Of a stretch of 64,000 nt of DNA, positions 14,610-23,240 are shown piece after piece (position 1 is the stretch's first letter; each line of letters starts with the position of its first letter). A program made the position numbers and the translations under genes. Source of the stretch: Acidobacteriota bacterium (GTDB lineage Bacteria; Acidobacteriota; Terriglobia; Terriglobales; Acidobacteriaceae); the NCBI GenBank assembly GCA_018268915.1, contig JAFDVQ010000005.1:310001-374000 (forward strand), read 5' to 3'. The notes under the pieces are model-generated. The model had not been told where the DNA came from and ran no database searches. It saw only the letters and a program-made list of their open reading frames with translations.

Positions 14610-17101
14610 GCCCTCTCCCCCGGCTCGAGTTTGCCAAGCGCTGCGAGTACGTTCGCAGGCGTCATCGGAATCTTGCGCATGCGCACTCCAGTCGCGTTGT
14701 AAAACGCATTGCCGATCGCGGCCGCCATGGTGATGATTCCAGCAGACTCCCCGATGCCCGCCGCATCGGTAGAGCTCATCGCGATGTAGTTCTCCACAAG
14801 CTCAACGTGAATTTCAGGCACCTCGCGCGCCCCCAGAATCTTGTAGTTCTCGAGGTTGGCGTTTAGCATGTAGCCCTTGTTGCGATCCATGATTCGTTCT
14901 TCGAACAACGCATACGAAATTCCCTGCAGCATGCCGCCGTTGATCTGGCTGATTACACCAAGCGGATTGATAGGACGCCCGCAGTCATGCGCACCAAAGA
15001 CCTTTTCGACATGAACTCGACCCGTTTCCGTATCGACTGCCAACTCGACGTAGTCCACGCCGCCGTACGTCAATCGTTCTTTCGCGTATTCAGGTCCGCG
15101 CGTTACCCGGGCTGAGATCTCACTTGTCGGCATCTTGGATGCAAGCTGCCGGATGGTAAATGACTTCGACTCGTCGTCTTTACAGACGACCTTCGTTCCC
15201 TTCACCGTCAGGTTCTCAGCACTCGTGCCAAGTTTAGGAGCAGCGACGGCAAAGAGCTTCTGCTTGGCCTGCCATGCAGCATTGCGGACGGCTGGAGTAA
15301 TGGAGCCAGCCGTCACACTGCCTCCCGAGTTGGGGCCGATCGGATAGCGAGTATCTCCGATCCGGACTACCACATCGGAAGGAGGAATGCCGAACTCTTC
15401 GGCAACGATAAGCGCCAGCAGAGTCTTGGTTCCAGTTCCGAGATCCTGGACTGACGACATCAGCTCAACTGACCCATCTTTGGAAACGCGAACTTCGCAT
15501 GATGAATCCATGTTGATGAAGCGATACCAGACGGACTGAGCGATTCCCATTCCTCGCTTCACCGGGCCCTGGTCGCTTCCAGCCGGCCTCCGGTTTTTCC
15601 AGTTCGTCTTTTCGCGGATTACGTTGCGTTCCACTCGCCGCGCCGGACTTTCGTCAATCTTGTCGCGAAAGTCCAGTGGATCAATGTTCAGCTTCACGGC
15701 CATTTCGTCAATCGCTTGCTCAAAGGCGAAGCACCCCTGCGGATGCCCAGGCGCTCGGAAGGCTGCACCCGGTCCGGCATTGATAAAGACGTCATACTCT
15801 TCCGTGAGTAAGTTGGGACACTTGTATAAGTTCGTCGCAGGTCCTGCCGTTCCGGCTCCCGTACCCACGCCGGCGCTTCCGTAGCTGGTGAGTGTGATTG
15901 CTGTAAGTGTGCCGTCTTTCTTCGCTCCTATCTTGAGCTTTTGATGAGAATCAGGGCGATTGCAGTTGATATGCTCCTGCCTGCGATCAAGCATGAGCTT
16001 GACCGGCGCACTTGCCTTGCGAGACAAGTTTGCCGCGACGACTCCTTCATTCCCTGCCCCGAACTTCGCGCCGAATCCCCCGCCCATATATTCGGTGATA
16101 ACGCGGACTTGGCTCTTGGGCACCTTGAAGACTTCCGCAAACTCATCGCGGACACTCGCCGTGCCCTGTGTCGATGCATAGACGGTGATCTCTTCCGGCT
16201 TCCAGTCGACGACGAACCCGTGCGTCTCGAGCGCCGAATGTGTCTGCACCTGGGTGAAGTACTCGCTTTCTACGATGGCATCCGCTTCTGAATAGCCTTG
16301 CTCCACATCTCCGATCTTTTTCAGCTGTGGACCGTGCACGTTTCCAACTTGACGCACATCTTTGGGACCGCCGCCGCCTCCGGCCGAACCAGCCGCGTCT
16401 GCCGGTCCCGGGAAAACCTTTGGCGCGTCTTCGGCGCGCGCGGCCTGTCTGTCGACTACAAAGGGCATTTCATCGTAGGTCACTTTAATGAGCGCCGCAG
16501 CATCCTCTGCGATCTGCGGCGAAGTGGCAGCGACTCCCGCGATAGGCTGACCGGCATACCGAATAACGGGGTACTTCGAGGGAAGCTCCTGCTTGGGATC
16601 GCGCAGTTCGGCAATTCCCATCGTGTGCTCGATGACGTGCACCGCCTTAACGCCTGGTAGCTTCTCTGCAGCGCTGGTATCGATGGAAGTGATGCGCCCG
16701 TGCGGAATGCTCGCGTCAATCATCCGCGCGTGCAGCATTCCAGGCAAATGGACATCTGCTGTGTACTTGCCACGCCCAGAAACTTTCTGCGGACCGTCCC
16801 ATCGCGGAGTCGGCTTGCCGATGAACGTGAGATCCGAATTGGGTGGAAGAGCTGGCGGCTCATCGAGTGGAACCTGTCTTTCCTTTTTGCTCAGCCCATC
16901 CTGAGGAATGCCAAACACGAACGCTTCCATTCGTGTTGCGGCGGCAGCCTGGCTCACTGGCGGCGTTTGCTCGTCTTTCTTCTCTGCTTGCCTGGTGGGC
17001 TTGGCTTCACCTTCCACGCCTTTGCGTACCGACTTGGGCTGATCGTTCGGCTTCTGTTGAGCTTGCTGTTCCTGCAACGCGATGAAGCTCTCGTGGGTCA
17101 T
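14606..17101 (-). CDS. paoC: Aldehyde oxidoreductase molybdopterin-binding large subunit (PaoC-like)
   Basis: 831 residues of the xanthine-oxidase large-subunit family. After about 95 charged, Gln/Lys-rich residues come the a/b hammerhead (IGKPTPRWDGPQKVSGRGKYTADVHLPG) and the Mo-cofactor domains with EYMGGGFGAKFGAG, GAAFRAPGHPQG and, near the C-terminus, AAGIGESAG with the catalytic Glu expected to activate the Mo-bound water. It oxidises aldehydes to carboxylic acids, probably in the periplasm in complex with the TAT-exported 2Fe-2S subunit. It is the middle gene of a leftward operon, 2 bases after paoA and overlapping paoB. The long polar N-terminal extension is unusual compared with E. 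coli PaoC as I remember it. Confidence 0.92.
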   Translation of the reverse strand: MTHESFIALQEQQAQQKPNDQPKSVRKGVEGEAKPTRQAEKKDEQTPPVSQAAAATRMEAFVFGIPQDGLSKKERQVPLDEPPALPPNSDLTFIGKPTPRWDGPQKVSGRGKYTADVHLPGMLHARMIDASIPHGRITSIDTSAAEKLPGVKAVHVIEHTMGIAELRDPKQELPSKYPVIRYAGQPIAGVAATSPQIAEDAAALIKVTYDEMPFVVDRQAARAEDAPKVFPGPADAAGSAGGGGGPKDVRQVGNVHGPQLKKIGDVEQGYSEADAIVESEYFTQVQTHSALETHGFVVDWKPEEITVYASTQGTASVRDEFAEVFKVPKSQVRVITEYMGGGFGAKFGAGNEGVVAANLSRKASAPVKLMLDRRQEHINCNRPDSHQKLKIGAKKDGTLTAITLTSYGSAGVGTGAGTAGPATNLYKCPNLLTEEYDVFINAGPGAAFRAPGHPQGCFAFEQAIDEMAVKLNIDPLDFRDKIDESPARRVERNVIREKTNWKNRRPAGSDQGPVKRGMGIAQSVWYRFINMDSSCEVRVSKDGSVELMSSVQDLGTGTKTLLALIVAEEFGIPPSDVVVRIGDTRYPIGPNSGGSVTAGSITPAVRNAAWQAKQKLFAVAAPKLGTSAENLTVKGTKVVCKDDESKSFTIRQLASKMPTSEISARVTRGPEYAKERLTYGGVDYVELAVDTETGRVHVEKVFGAHDCGRPINPLGVISQINGGMLQGISYALFEERIMDRNKGYMLNANLENYKILGAREVPEIHVELVENYIAMSSTDAAGIGESAGIITMAAAIGNAFYNATGVRMRKIPMTPANVLAALGKLEPGERA

Positions 17102-17103
17102 GG

Positions 17104-17760
17104 TCAGCCCTCCTTCGCTGGATTCAGATTCAGCAGATGCGAACTCATCGTGCCGTGCTTCGCCGCATCCAGAGTGGCGTCAAACACCTTGGGATAGGTT
17201 CCGCAGCGGCATAGGTTTCCGCTTACCGCATGTTTGACATCAGCAAGACTTGGATTGGCATTGCGCTTCAAGAGAGCAGCACAGCTCATCACCATACCCG
17301 GTGTGCAGAATCCGCACTGCATCGCGTCGTGTTTGATGAAGGCGGCTTGAAGTGGGTGAAGCTGCTCACCATGCGAAAGGCCTTCGATTGTGGTAATCTT
17401 GCGCCCCACAGCGTCCACAGCCAGCGTCATGCATGCCAGCTCAGGCGTTCCGTCGATCCAGAGGGTGCAGGCAGAACACGACCCCCGGTCGCATACGACC
17501 TTCGTGCCGGTCAGGTTAAGGTGATCGCGCAATGTCTCCGCAAGCGTATAGCGCGGCTCGACAGTAACTGCGTGGTCTTGTCCGTTGACGTGAAGCTTGA
17601 TGGGTACGGCATCTGGTCCTACAGCTGCACCATGAGAAGCAGCTTGGTGAGCATCTTGAGCCAGCGCAGTCGCCGTGTCCAGAACTGTTGTGGCTGCCGT
17701 CAGTCCCGCGCTCTTCAGAAAACCGCGACGAGACACCTCAATCTTGGGCGTGTCCGACAT
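17104..17760 (-). CDS. paoA: Aldehyde oxidoreductase 2Fe-2S subunit with TAT signal (PaoA-like)
   Basis: 218 residues. The twin-arginine signal SRRGFLKSAG (about residues 10-19) is followed by a hydrophobic stretch to about 35, so the folded complex is exported to the periplasm. Two 2Fe-2S domains: plant-type CDRGSCSACTLWIDG...AC, and the alpha-helical domain with CGFCTPGMVMSC and NLCRCGTYP. It carries electrons from the molybdenum site. It is the first gene of the paoA-paoB order. The dedicated PaoD-type cofactor chaperone is not in the window, so maturation must use one encoded elsewhere. Confidence 0.94.
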   Translation of the reverse strand: MSDTPKIEVSRRGFLKSAGLTAATTVLDTATALAQDAHQAASHGAAVGPDAVPIKLHVNGQDHAVTVEPRYTLAETLRDHLNLTGTKVVCDRGSCSACTLWIDGTPELACMTLAVDAVGRKITTIEGLSHGEQLHPLQAAFIKHDAMQCGFCTPGMVMSCAALLKRNANPSLADVKHAVSGNLCRCGTYPKVFDATLDAAKHGTMSSHLLNLNPAKEG

Positions 17761-18177
17761 GGGGAAGTCCTTGGTTCGGTTGTCGATCTCAGTGCGGTTT
17801 GCAAGGCTTAAAAGCCTTCGATCTGCCTCGCCTCGCCATGTGCAGGGTGGGAAGTGCTACCAATGGCCTAGATCATAGCCCCCAGGTGCAAAAGTTGCCA
17901 AGCAGGAGATGAGTTGAAGCGCAACGATATGAGCGGAACGCAGGATAAGAAACTCAGGCGTGCCCGACGAAGCAAACACCACATTGAAGTATTCGAACTG
18001 TTGAGACAAAATGTCATCAAGATCCGATCAGTGTTCGTTAGGTCAGCAGATTCGCGATTATCTGTTGAGAATGCCAATGTGAGAGTTGACTAAGAGCATT
18101 GGATCCTTTAAGTTCCGGGTTGAAACGAAGGGTGAAGTCTCAGTTCACACTCTCTGTCAGCAAGGAAAAGGCTGAAG
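17761..18177. other. Divergent promoter region between the aldehyde oxidase operon and pdxH
   Basis: No gene is supported. The region must carry the promoters for both directions. A TTGACT at about 18084 is a possible -35 for pdxH, but no clear -10 follows at the right distance. Confidence 0.4.
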
Positions 18178-18780
18178 TTGCCGGAGCACAGTTCCCACGA
18201 ACTAGACGCGCAAGAACCTATAGGGCTTTTCGACCAATGGCTCGCAGACGCGGAAAGGTCCGAACCAAACGACCCGAATGCCGCAGCCCTGGCAACGGCC
18301 AGCTCCGATGGTGCACCAAGCGTTCGCATGGTCCTGGTCAAGCGTGTCCAGGCGGAACGATTCTGCTTCTTCACCAACTGCGAGAGCCGAAAAGGGTGCG
18401 AACTCGAAGCAAACCGGCACGTAGCTCTTTGTTTCCACTGGAAGTCTCTGCGACGTCAAGTGCGAGTCGAGGGCGAAGTGCAGCAGCTAGACGCCAATTC
18501 TGTAGACGCATACTTCCATAGCCGTTCCCGCAGAAGCCAGATCGGCGCAGCGGTCTCTGATCAGAGCCGCATTCTCTCCAGCCGGGCGGACCTCGAAGAA
18601 CGGGTGCGACGGTTCTCTGAAGCCAACCAGAGTGAGATTCCGAGGCCGCCATATTGGCGTGGTTTTCGAATCTACCCCATGCGCATCGAGTTCTGGATCA
18701 GCGGCGATGACCGGCTCCACGATCGTTTTCTCTTCACGCGCAGTGCATCAGCGTGGAACATGGTTCGCCTCTTCCCATGA
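18178..18780 (+). CDS. pdxH: Pyridoxamine/pyridoxine 5'-phosphate oxidase
   Basis: 200 residues. It uses FMN and oxygen to make pyridoxal 5'-phosphate in the cytosol. Family blocks in order: ATASSDGAPSVRMVLVKRV (FMN binding), FFTNCESRKGCELEAN, LCFHWKSLRRQVRVEGEV, YFHSRSRRSQIGAAVSDQS, PPYWRGFRIYPMRIEFW and DRLHDRFLFTR, ending MVRLFP as PdxH proteins typically do (W..RL.P). Length is normal. The likely start is TTG at 18178, with an AAGGAAAAGG purine run upstream; no in-frame ATG lies nearby. It has no operon partner. Confidence 0.95.
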   Translation: MPEHSSHELDAQEPIGLFDQWLADAERSEPNDPNAAALATASSDGAPSVRMVLVKRVQAERFCFFTNCESRKGCELEANRHVALCFHWKSLRRQVRVEGEVQQLDANSVDAYFHSRSRRSQIGAAVSDQSRILSSRADLEERVRRFSEANQSEIPRPPYWRGFRIYPMRIEFWISGDDRLHDRFLFTRSASAWNMVRLFP

Positions 18781-18825
18781 CGGCTCTGCTCCTCAGTCAC
18801 TCGAAGAACGAGCGCAATTCTGTGC

Positions 18826-21162
18826 CTACCGCAGAATCAGCCGCACACCAAAATTTGGGAAGATCGGCATTTGAGGGAGCTCTTTCACTGGATATCTGAG
18901 ACGGCTGATCGGCATCCATGCATAGGAAAGAAAATTCTGCCTGTTAAGCAGGTTGTCGACGCCCGCGTATATCTGCAAATGCGAAGATCGAACCTGAAAA
19001 ACTTTGTTCACCTGTCCATCGACGCGACAGTAATACGGAGATCGCAACACATTGACCAATGCCAGATCATAGATAGGCCGGTTTTGCGAAAGAGAGGCGG
19101 TCATATCATATGGCGTATACGGGCGACCAGTGGCGTACCCGAGTCGCGTTGAAAGTCCGAAGCCGTTCCGGATTTGTCCGGTAGCCAGGAGATTGAAGAT
19201 CCAGGGAAGGTCGTAGTTGCTGGGTCTCATCACCCCGTCGGACCCAGCGAATTTCGCACGGGCATAAGCAAGCGAGCTCCTGATTGCCAACTTCGAACCC
19301 ATGCGCGAGAAATTAGATATCTCTATCCCCGTGGATCGCCCAATGCCGCTGCTTTTCATACGCAGCCATACAATCTCGTCGGTCAATTGTTCCGGTAAGC
19401 TGTGCAATGTGACCGACGGTAACTCAGAGGATACTGGCGTGTGACTGTAGGGCTTGTCATATGCCTCGACATGCACTACTGATGCAGGGAAGACGAAATC
19501 TGCTCCCACGATCCGGTGCTGTGCCCGCATTGGCGACAGCTCTCGATTTTGCTCGAACGCCACCATGTAGATATAAGGAGGCATCTGCGCATAAGTGGCG
19601 AAGGCAGCGTTCATCGCAAAACGCTCCCCGATGCCGTACCGTGCGCTCGCTCTCCACGTCAATGTCGTGTGGGCCCCGAAGGCAATCGTTTGAACGCGAG
19701 ATCCAAAGCCAACTGCCAACCGTTTCAGCCCTCGATACGAGAGATCAGCGAATGAACCGGTTTCTCCAGACGAAAAGCTGCTTGCGACTGATGTCGCATC
19801 CGTTCGCCTTGAATCTGAAGAGAAGGGTGAGTAGATCCCGATTGGTTGTAAGATATCGAATCTTGGATGCTGCAAATACAAGGTGCTTCCGTAGGAAGAG
19901 GTTAAGCGGGTGTTCGACCATTCGTACATGAATGCCGCTGAGCTTACTGCATTATTCGTATTTTCAAAATAAACAGGAGTGGTGTGCATATATTGTTTTG
20001 GAATCGGACACGGGATGGTCAGGTGATGCGCTTTGGTTGGCTCTGCGTACTGATCCTGTTGATTGATATGTTGGACGTGCTCAGAATCTTGCACGCTGAA
20101 CACTCGAAAGCTACGAGCAGACAAAAGCCTCTGCCAACGTATACCGGTCGTCTCGCGCCAGCCAGAGTACTGTGAGTTGATCTGGCTTGTTTCTGCTTGA
20201 TCAGACATGCACGGCGTCACGTCGATCGAGTCCCAACCTCCAATGTGAAATGCCGTGAAAGAGTCGCCATGTGATCGCGCCAGGTGATATCGGGCCATCT
20301 CGTTGGTATAGGTTGGCACCCCGTTCAGCCCTGCATCCCTGGTGACAACATCCAGAAGTCCGTGGTGGCCGGAAATCAGGAGATCATCTCCTCGTACAGC
20401 CGTCTCAGCAAGACCACCGACGCCCTGAATACCAAGATCCCCTTCCAGATGCCGTGTTGCATTCTTCTGCCGCAGGAGGTTTATCTCCGTGACCGACGAA
20501 AGATGATCCGGATACATCGCTCCGTACCCACCGGTATGCAAAGTGACATCTTGGACAAGACCCGAATCTATCATCGGCGCGAAGCCGCCGCTCGACCCCA
20601 TCCGCGTGATGTGATTCAGATTCGGAATCTCGAAGCCATCTACCACAAAAAGATTCTCGATTGGGTGACCGCCGCGGACCAGAAACTCATTATTGGTATC
20701 GCTTGTGGCTACGATTCCCGGAAGAACCTGCATATAGCGCAACATGTCCCCATAATTACCCGCAGCTGTGATGATTTCCTCGCCGCCAATACGAATTGGC
20801 TCCGGGCTGGAAAGCTCGGCTCCTCGCACATCTGCGTTCACAGTCACTTCTACATTCACGGGGTTGAATCGGTTTCGTGCGGCATCGAACAAGCTTTCGG
20901 GAACGGGAGCGCCAGGACGACGGGATACGCGCAAAGTCTCGTGCGCTGAGGATTCGGGACTGCGAGATTCCCTGGCACGCGGGTGACTCCCTCCCCTCGG
21001 GAACCCTTCCGCAGTCGTCAACACATCCTTTCCGTTCTGTTCCGCAATACGCTTCGGTTCCTGTGTCTGAGGTGCGATTTGCCAGCAGCCGCCTGAGATG
21101 ACTAAGGCCGCTATCCAGGCGCCAACAAGCTTTTTGCAGACGAAATGAGCCACCTTGTTCAT
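18826..21162 (-). CDS. TonB-dependent receptor-like outer-membrane protein without the usual N-terminal regulatory domain
   Basis: 778 residues. ATG at 21162 with GGGAGG eight bases upstream; in-frame starts further out (21192, 21273) lack such a site. An exporter-type hydrophobic segment (LVGAWIAALVISGGCW) is followed by a polar linker of about 75 residues, then a plug domain (about 125-225: NVEVTVNADVRGAE, YGDMLRYMQVLPGIV, FLVRGGHPIENLFVVDGFEIPN) and a barrel. It ends FGVRLILR rather than with an aromatic residue. Codon use is less C-biased than in the flanking housekeeping genes and like the nearby biosynthetic cluster. It could take up the cluster's product or a related metallophore; that is inference from position only. 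Confidence 0.82.
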   Translation of the reverse strand: MNKVAHFVCKKLVGAWIAALVISGGCWQIAPQTQEPKRIAEQNGKDVLTTAEGFPRGGSHPRARESRSPESSAHETLRVSRRPGAPVPESLFDAARNRFNPVNVEVTVNADVRGAELSSPEPIRIGGEEIITAAGNYGDMLRYMQVLPGIVATSDTNNEFLVRGGHPIENLFVVDGFEIPNLNHITRMGSSGGFAPMIDSGLVQDVTLHTGGYGAMYPDHLSSVTEINLLRQKNATRHLEGDLGIQGVGGLAETAVRGDDLLISGHHGLLDVVTRDAGLNGVPTYTNEMARYHLARSHGDSFTAFHIGGWDSIDVTPCMSDQAETSQINSQYSGWRETTGIRWQRLLSARSFRVFSVQDSEHVQHINQQDQYAEPTKAHHLTIPCPIPKQYMHTTPVYFENTNNAVSSAAFMYEWSNTRLTSSYGSTLYLQHPRFDILQPIGIYSPFSSDSRRTDATSVASSFSSGETGSFADLSYRGLKRLAVGFGSRVQTIAFGAHTTLTWRASARYGIGERFAMNAAFATYAQMPPYIYMVAFEQNRELSPMRAQHRIVGADFVFPASVVHVEAYDKPYSHTPVSSELPSVTLHSLPEQLTDEIVWLRMKSSGIGRSTGIEISNFSRMGSKLAIRSSLAYARAKFAGSDGVMRPSNYDLPWIFNLLATGQIRNGFGLSTRLGYATGRPYTPYDMTASLSQNRPIYDLALVNVLRSPYYCRVDGQVNKVFQVRSSHLQIYAGVDNLLNRQNFLSYAWMPISRLRYPVKELPQMPIFPNFGVRLILR

Positions 21163-21967
21163 CGCAGATGCCTCCCCGACACCTTTGCTCATGACGTCGA
21201 AGATCAATTCCTGAGCCCACACACATGCCTCTTGGAAGAGTTCGCACGATTTAATCCGCTCTCGAGGAGCCAAATCGAGAAGGTACTCGCGGGTACCTTA
21301 CCTTCCAGCCGAAAATGCGGCTGCATGAAAAAGTGCTCGGCAATGTGTGGTGCACGATGAAACGACGATGCTGAATTGAGATGGCCAGTGGTGGTTCATG
21401 AGCCCTCTTTTTGATGCACCATCTTCACGGCGTCCTGAGCAAAGCTCAGGAATTGATCCATGCGTCTTTTTCACTATTGGCCATGATGTGCAGCTACGCG
21501 GGTTGACGAGTTGGAATCTTCTTACCCGCGTTCAAGATGGGAAACTTCGATCTCATTCTGGGCCTCAATAGCCTCGCTCCGCCGCGAATCTACCTCCGGC
21601 GGCCACCCACCTGGCGAATCTGATTAGGTCGAACCTTCTACTTAGCTATAGAGCTTCTTGGCGTCCTAAAGCGCGCTGAATCTGTACCTCAAGGGGTGCA
21701 GTTCGACTCGGTCGCCTGCAGCGTAGCCCTTCAGTTCGAGCTGTCAGGTGGGATCGAATCTTTCATATCCAGCTGCAATGCTTTGAGCTGCACGCTCAAA
21801 ATTGATCCTGTCATTCCTCTTTTTTTCCCATAGTGGTTTCTCGCGCTTTAAAGTTCGGCGTTCGTCACAAGCGCCCTTCGCATTTGAGGCTGATGCTGTA
21901 AACGGACATCCGCGGCCAACAGCCTAAGTCGGCATATCGGATGCAACCTCATTGTGATAGGAACGTC
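21163..21967. other. Long intergenic stretch with one perfect hairpin
   Basis: About 800 bases without a supported gene. It contains a perfect 8-bp inverted repeat with a 3-base loop, TCCTGAGC-AAA-GCTCAGGA (21433-21451), without a T-tract. The last part shows AGGA six bases before the ATG at 21968. It may contain promoters for both flanking genes, but none could be assigned. Confidence 0.45.
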
Positions 21968-22846
21968 ATGAAGCTTGCTGCTAAGTTCTTTACTCCGCTC
22001 ATAGTGTTCACATGCATGCACTCGATGTCAGGTCAGCGTCTGCAGCGCTCCGACCCATATTCCGTTGGTAGCGTAGTGGCTTCATACCGGCCGAGCCAGG
22101 CATCGCTCGATCAGCGACCTTTCTCACGTGGAGCAACCTTCGCATCGGTATCATCGCTCGGCGGCCAACTCCAATTAGCAACCAACCTCAATCGTCAGAT
22201 TGGCCTGCGAGGAACCTACGGATGGTTGTTCTTGAAAAGGTGGGAGACATACAGGGGATTCACCACGCATGGTCTGGTTTCCATGGGATCCATGGGCATG
22301 ATGCTCGACTTCTATCCGTTCCCTGACCACGCTCTTCGGTTCACACCCGGCGTGCTGTTTCATAACGCTGAAGTGGCGAGTGGCGACTTCCCGCTGACAG
22401 CGGGTCTCGGCGGAGCATTTACGCTCAACGGGCACAAGTACTACTCCGCAGCCCAACCTGTTAAATATGATCCCAACGTCGCTCCGGAAGATCAGGGACC
22501 TGTCCACGCGTATGAAGGAGTCAACCTGCGCCGAACTGCTTTCACGATCTCTGCGGGGTGGGGAAACTTAGCATCCAGTCGCAATGATCGCCATTGGACG
22601 TTTCCAATCGAACTTGGTGTGGCTCTCCTTGGCTCCCCCACGATCAAGACAGGTTTCATCTCCGGCCAGTTATGCGAGGCCGCAGGTCAGAACTGCATCG
22701 CTGCCTCGAAGAGCCCACAGTTACGACAGGACCTTGAGGCGGATTTTGCCGGATATCGAAATCACCTGCCTCTCTTGAAGACATATCCAATCGTATCCGC
22801 GGGAATTGCCTACCGATTCGATTGGAAGCTCGCAGGTCGACACTAG
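21968..22846 (+). CDS. Secreted, probably outer-membrane beta-barrel protein of unknown function
   Basis: 292 residues. Signal peptide MKLAAKFFTPLIVFTCMHSMSG, then alternating hydrophobic/polar strands with many Gly and aromatic residues (LRGTYGWLFLKRWETYRGF, MLDFYPFPDHALRFTPGVLFHN, AFTISAGWGNLAS, TFPIELGVALLGSP) and a closing strand VSAGIAYRFDWKL. Two Cys in the sequence LCEAAGQNC could form a disulfide, a pattern seen in some acidobacterial outer-membrane proteins. It lies between a receptor-like gene and the biosynthetic operon and points toward the operon's 3' end. No catalytic motif is visible. I do not recognise a named family. Confidence 0.65.
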   Translation: MKLAAKFFTPLIVFTCMHSMSGQRLQRSDPYSVGSVVASYRPSQASLDQRPFSRGATFASVSSLGGQLQLATNLNRQIGLRGTYGWLFLKRWETYRGFTTHGLVSMGSMGMMLDFYPFPDHALRFTPGVLFHNAEVASGDFPLTAGLGGAFTLNGHKYYSAAQPVKYDPNVAPEDQGPVHAYEGVNLRRTAFTISAGWGNLASSRNDRHWTFPIELGVALLGSPTIKTGFISGQLCEAAGQNCIAASKSPQLRQDLEADFAGYRNHLPLLKTYPIVSAGIAYRFDWKLAGRH

Positions 22847-23240
22847 ATTTGGTTCCCGGGGCCCGCGCTAAGCGGCCCTGCTCAACCGGGGAGTCGCTTG
22901 AGCCCGCTATGATCGAAACTCCCAACCGCCTCTGAGGGCGGCGGAAAACTGTTTCATGAAGTATTGCTTACCAATCATCGGAATCTAGCTGTTCGTCGGA
23001 AAAGGGGACTCTCCATTCAGTACGGACAGTGGACCGGGATGGTGCCTCAGATGTCCCCGCTGAGAAGGCTTCTGAGCACGTTCAAGTATGTCTGAACGAA
23101 GGGCACGTTGCGTTTCACCGCGTGAGGGCTGAAAACTACCCCCTTCAGATCCGGGCGCATCTATCCAGAAGATCCTTGCACGCTGACAGTGCAATTATCG
23201 CTCGAATGCCTCAGCGCTAAAGTGATGTCTCGCTTGTATC
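22847..23240. other. Intergenic stretch at the 3' end of the biosynthetic operon
   Basis: No gene supported. A perfect 6-bp hairpin, TTGCAC-GCTGACA-GTGCAA (23176-23194), lies about 45 bases beyond the last PKS stop codon. It has no clear T-tract, so it is only a weak terminator candidate. Confidence 0.4.

Noticed and set aside
23176-23194. TTGCAC/GTGCAA hairpin as a firm terminator of the PKS operon
   Set aside because: The stem is only 6 bp and no T-tract follows on the minus strand, so it is kept only as a weak candidate in the gap description.
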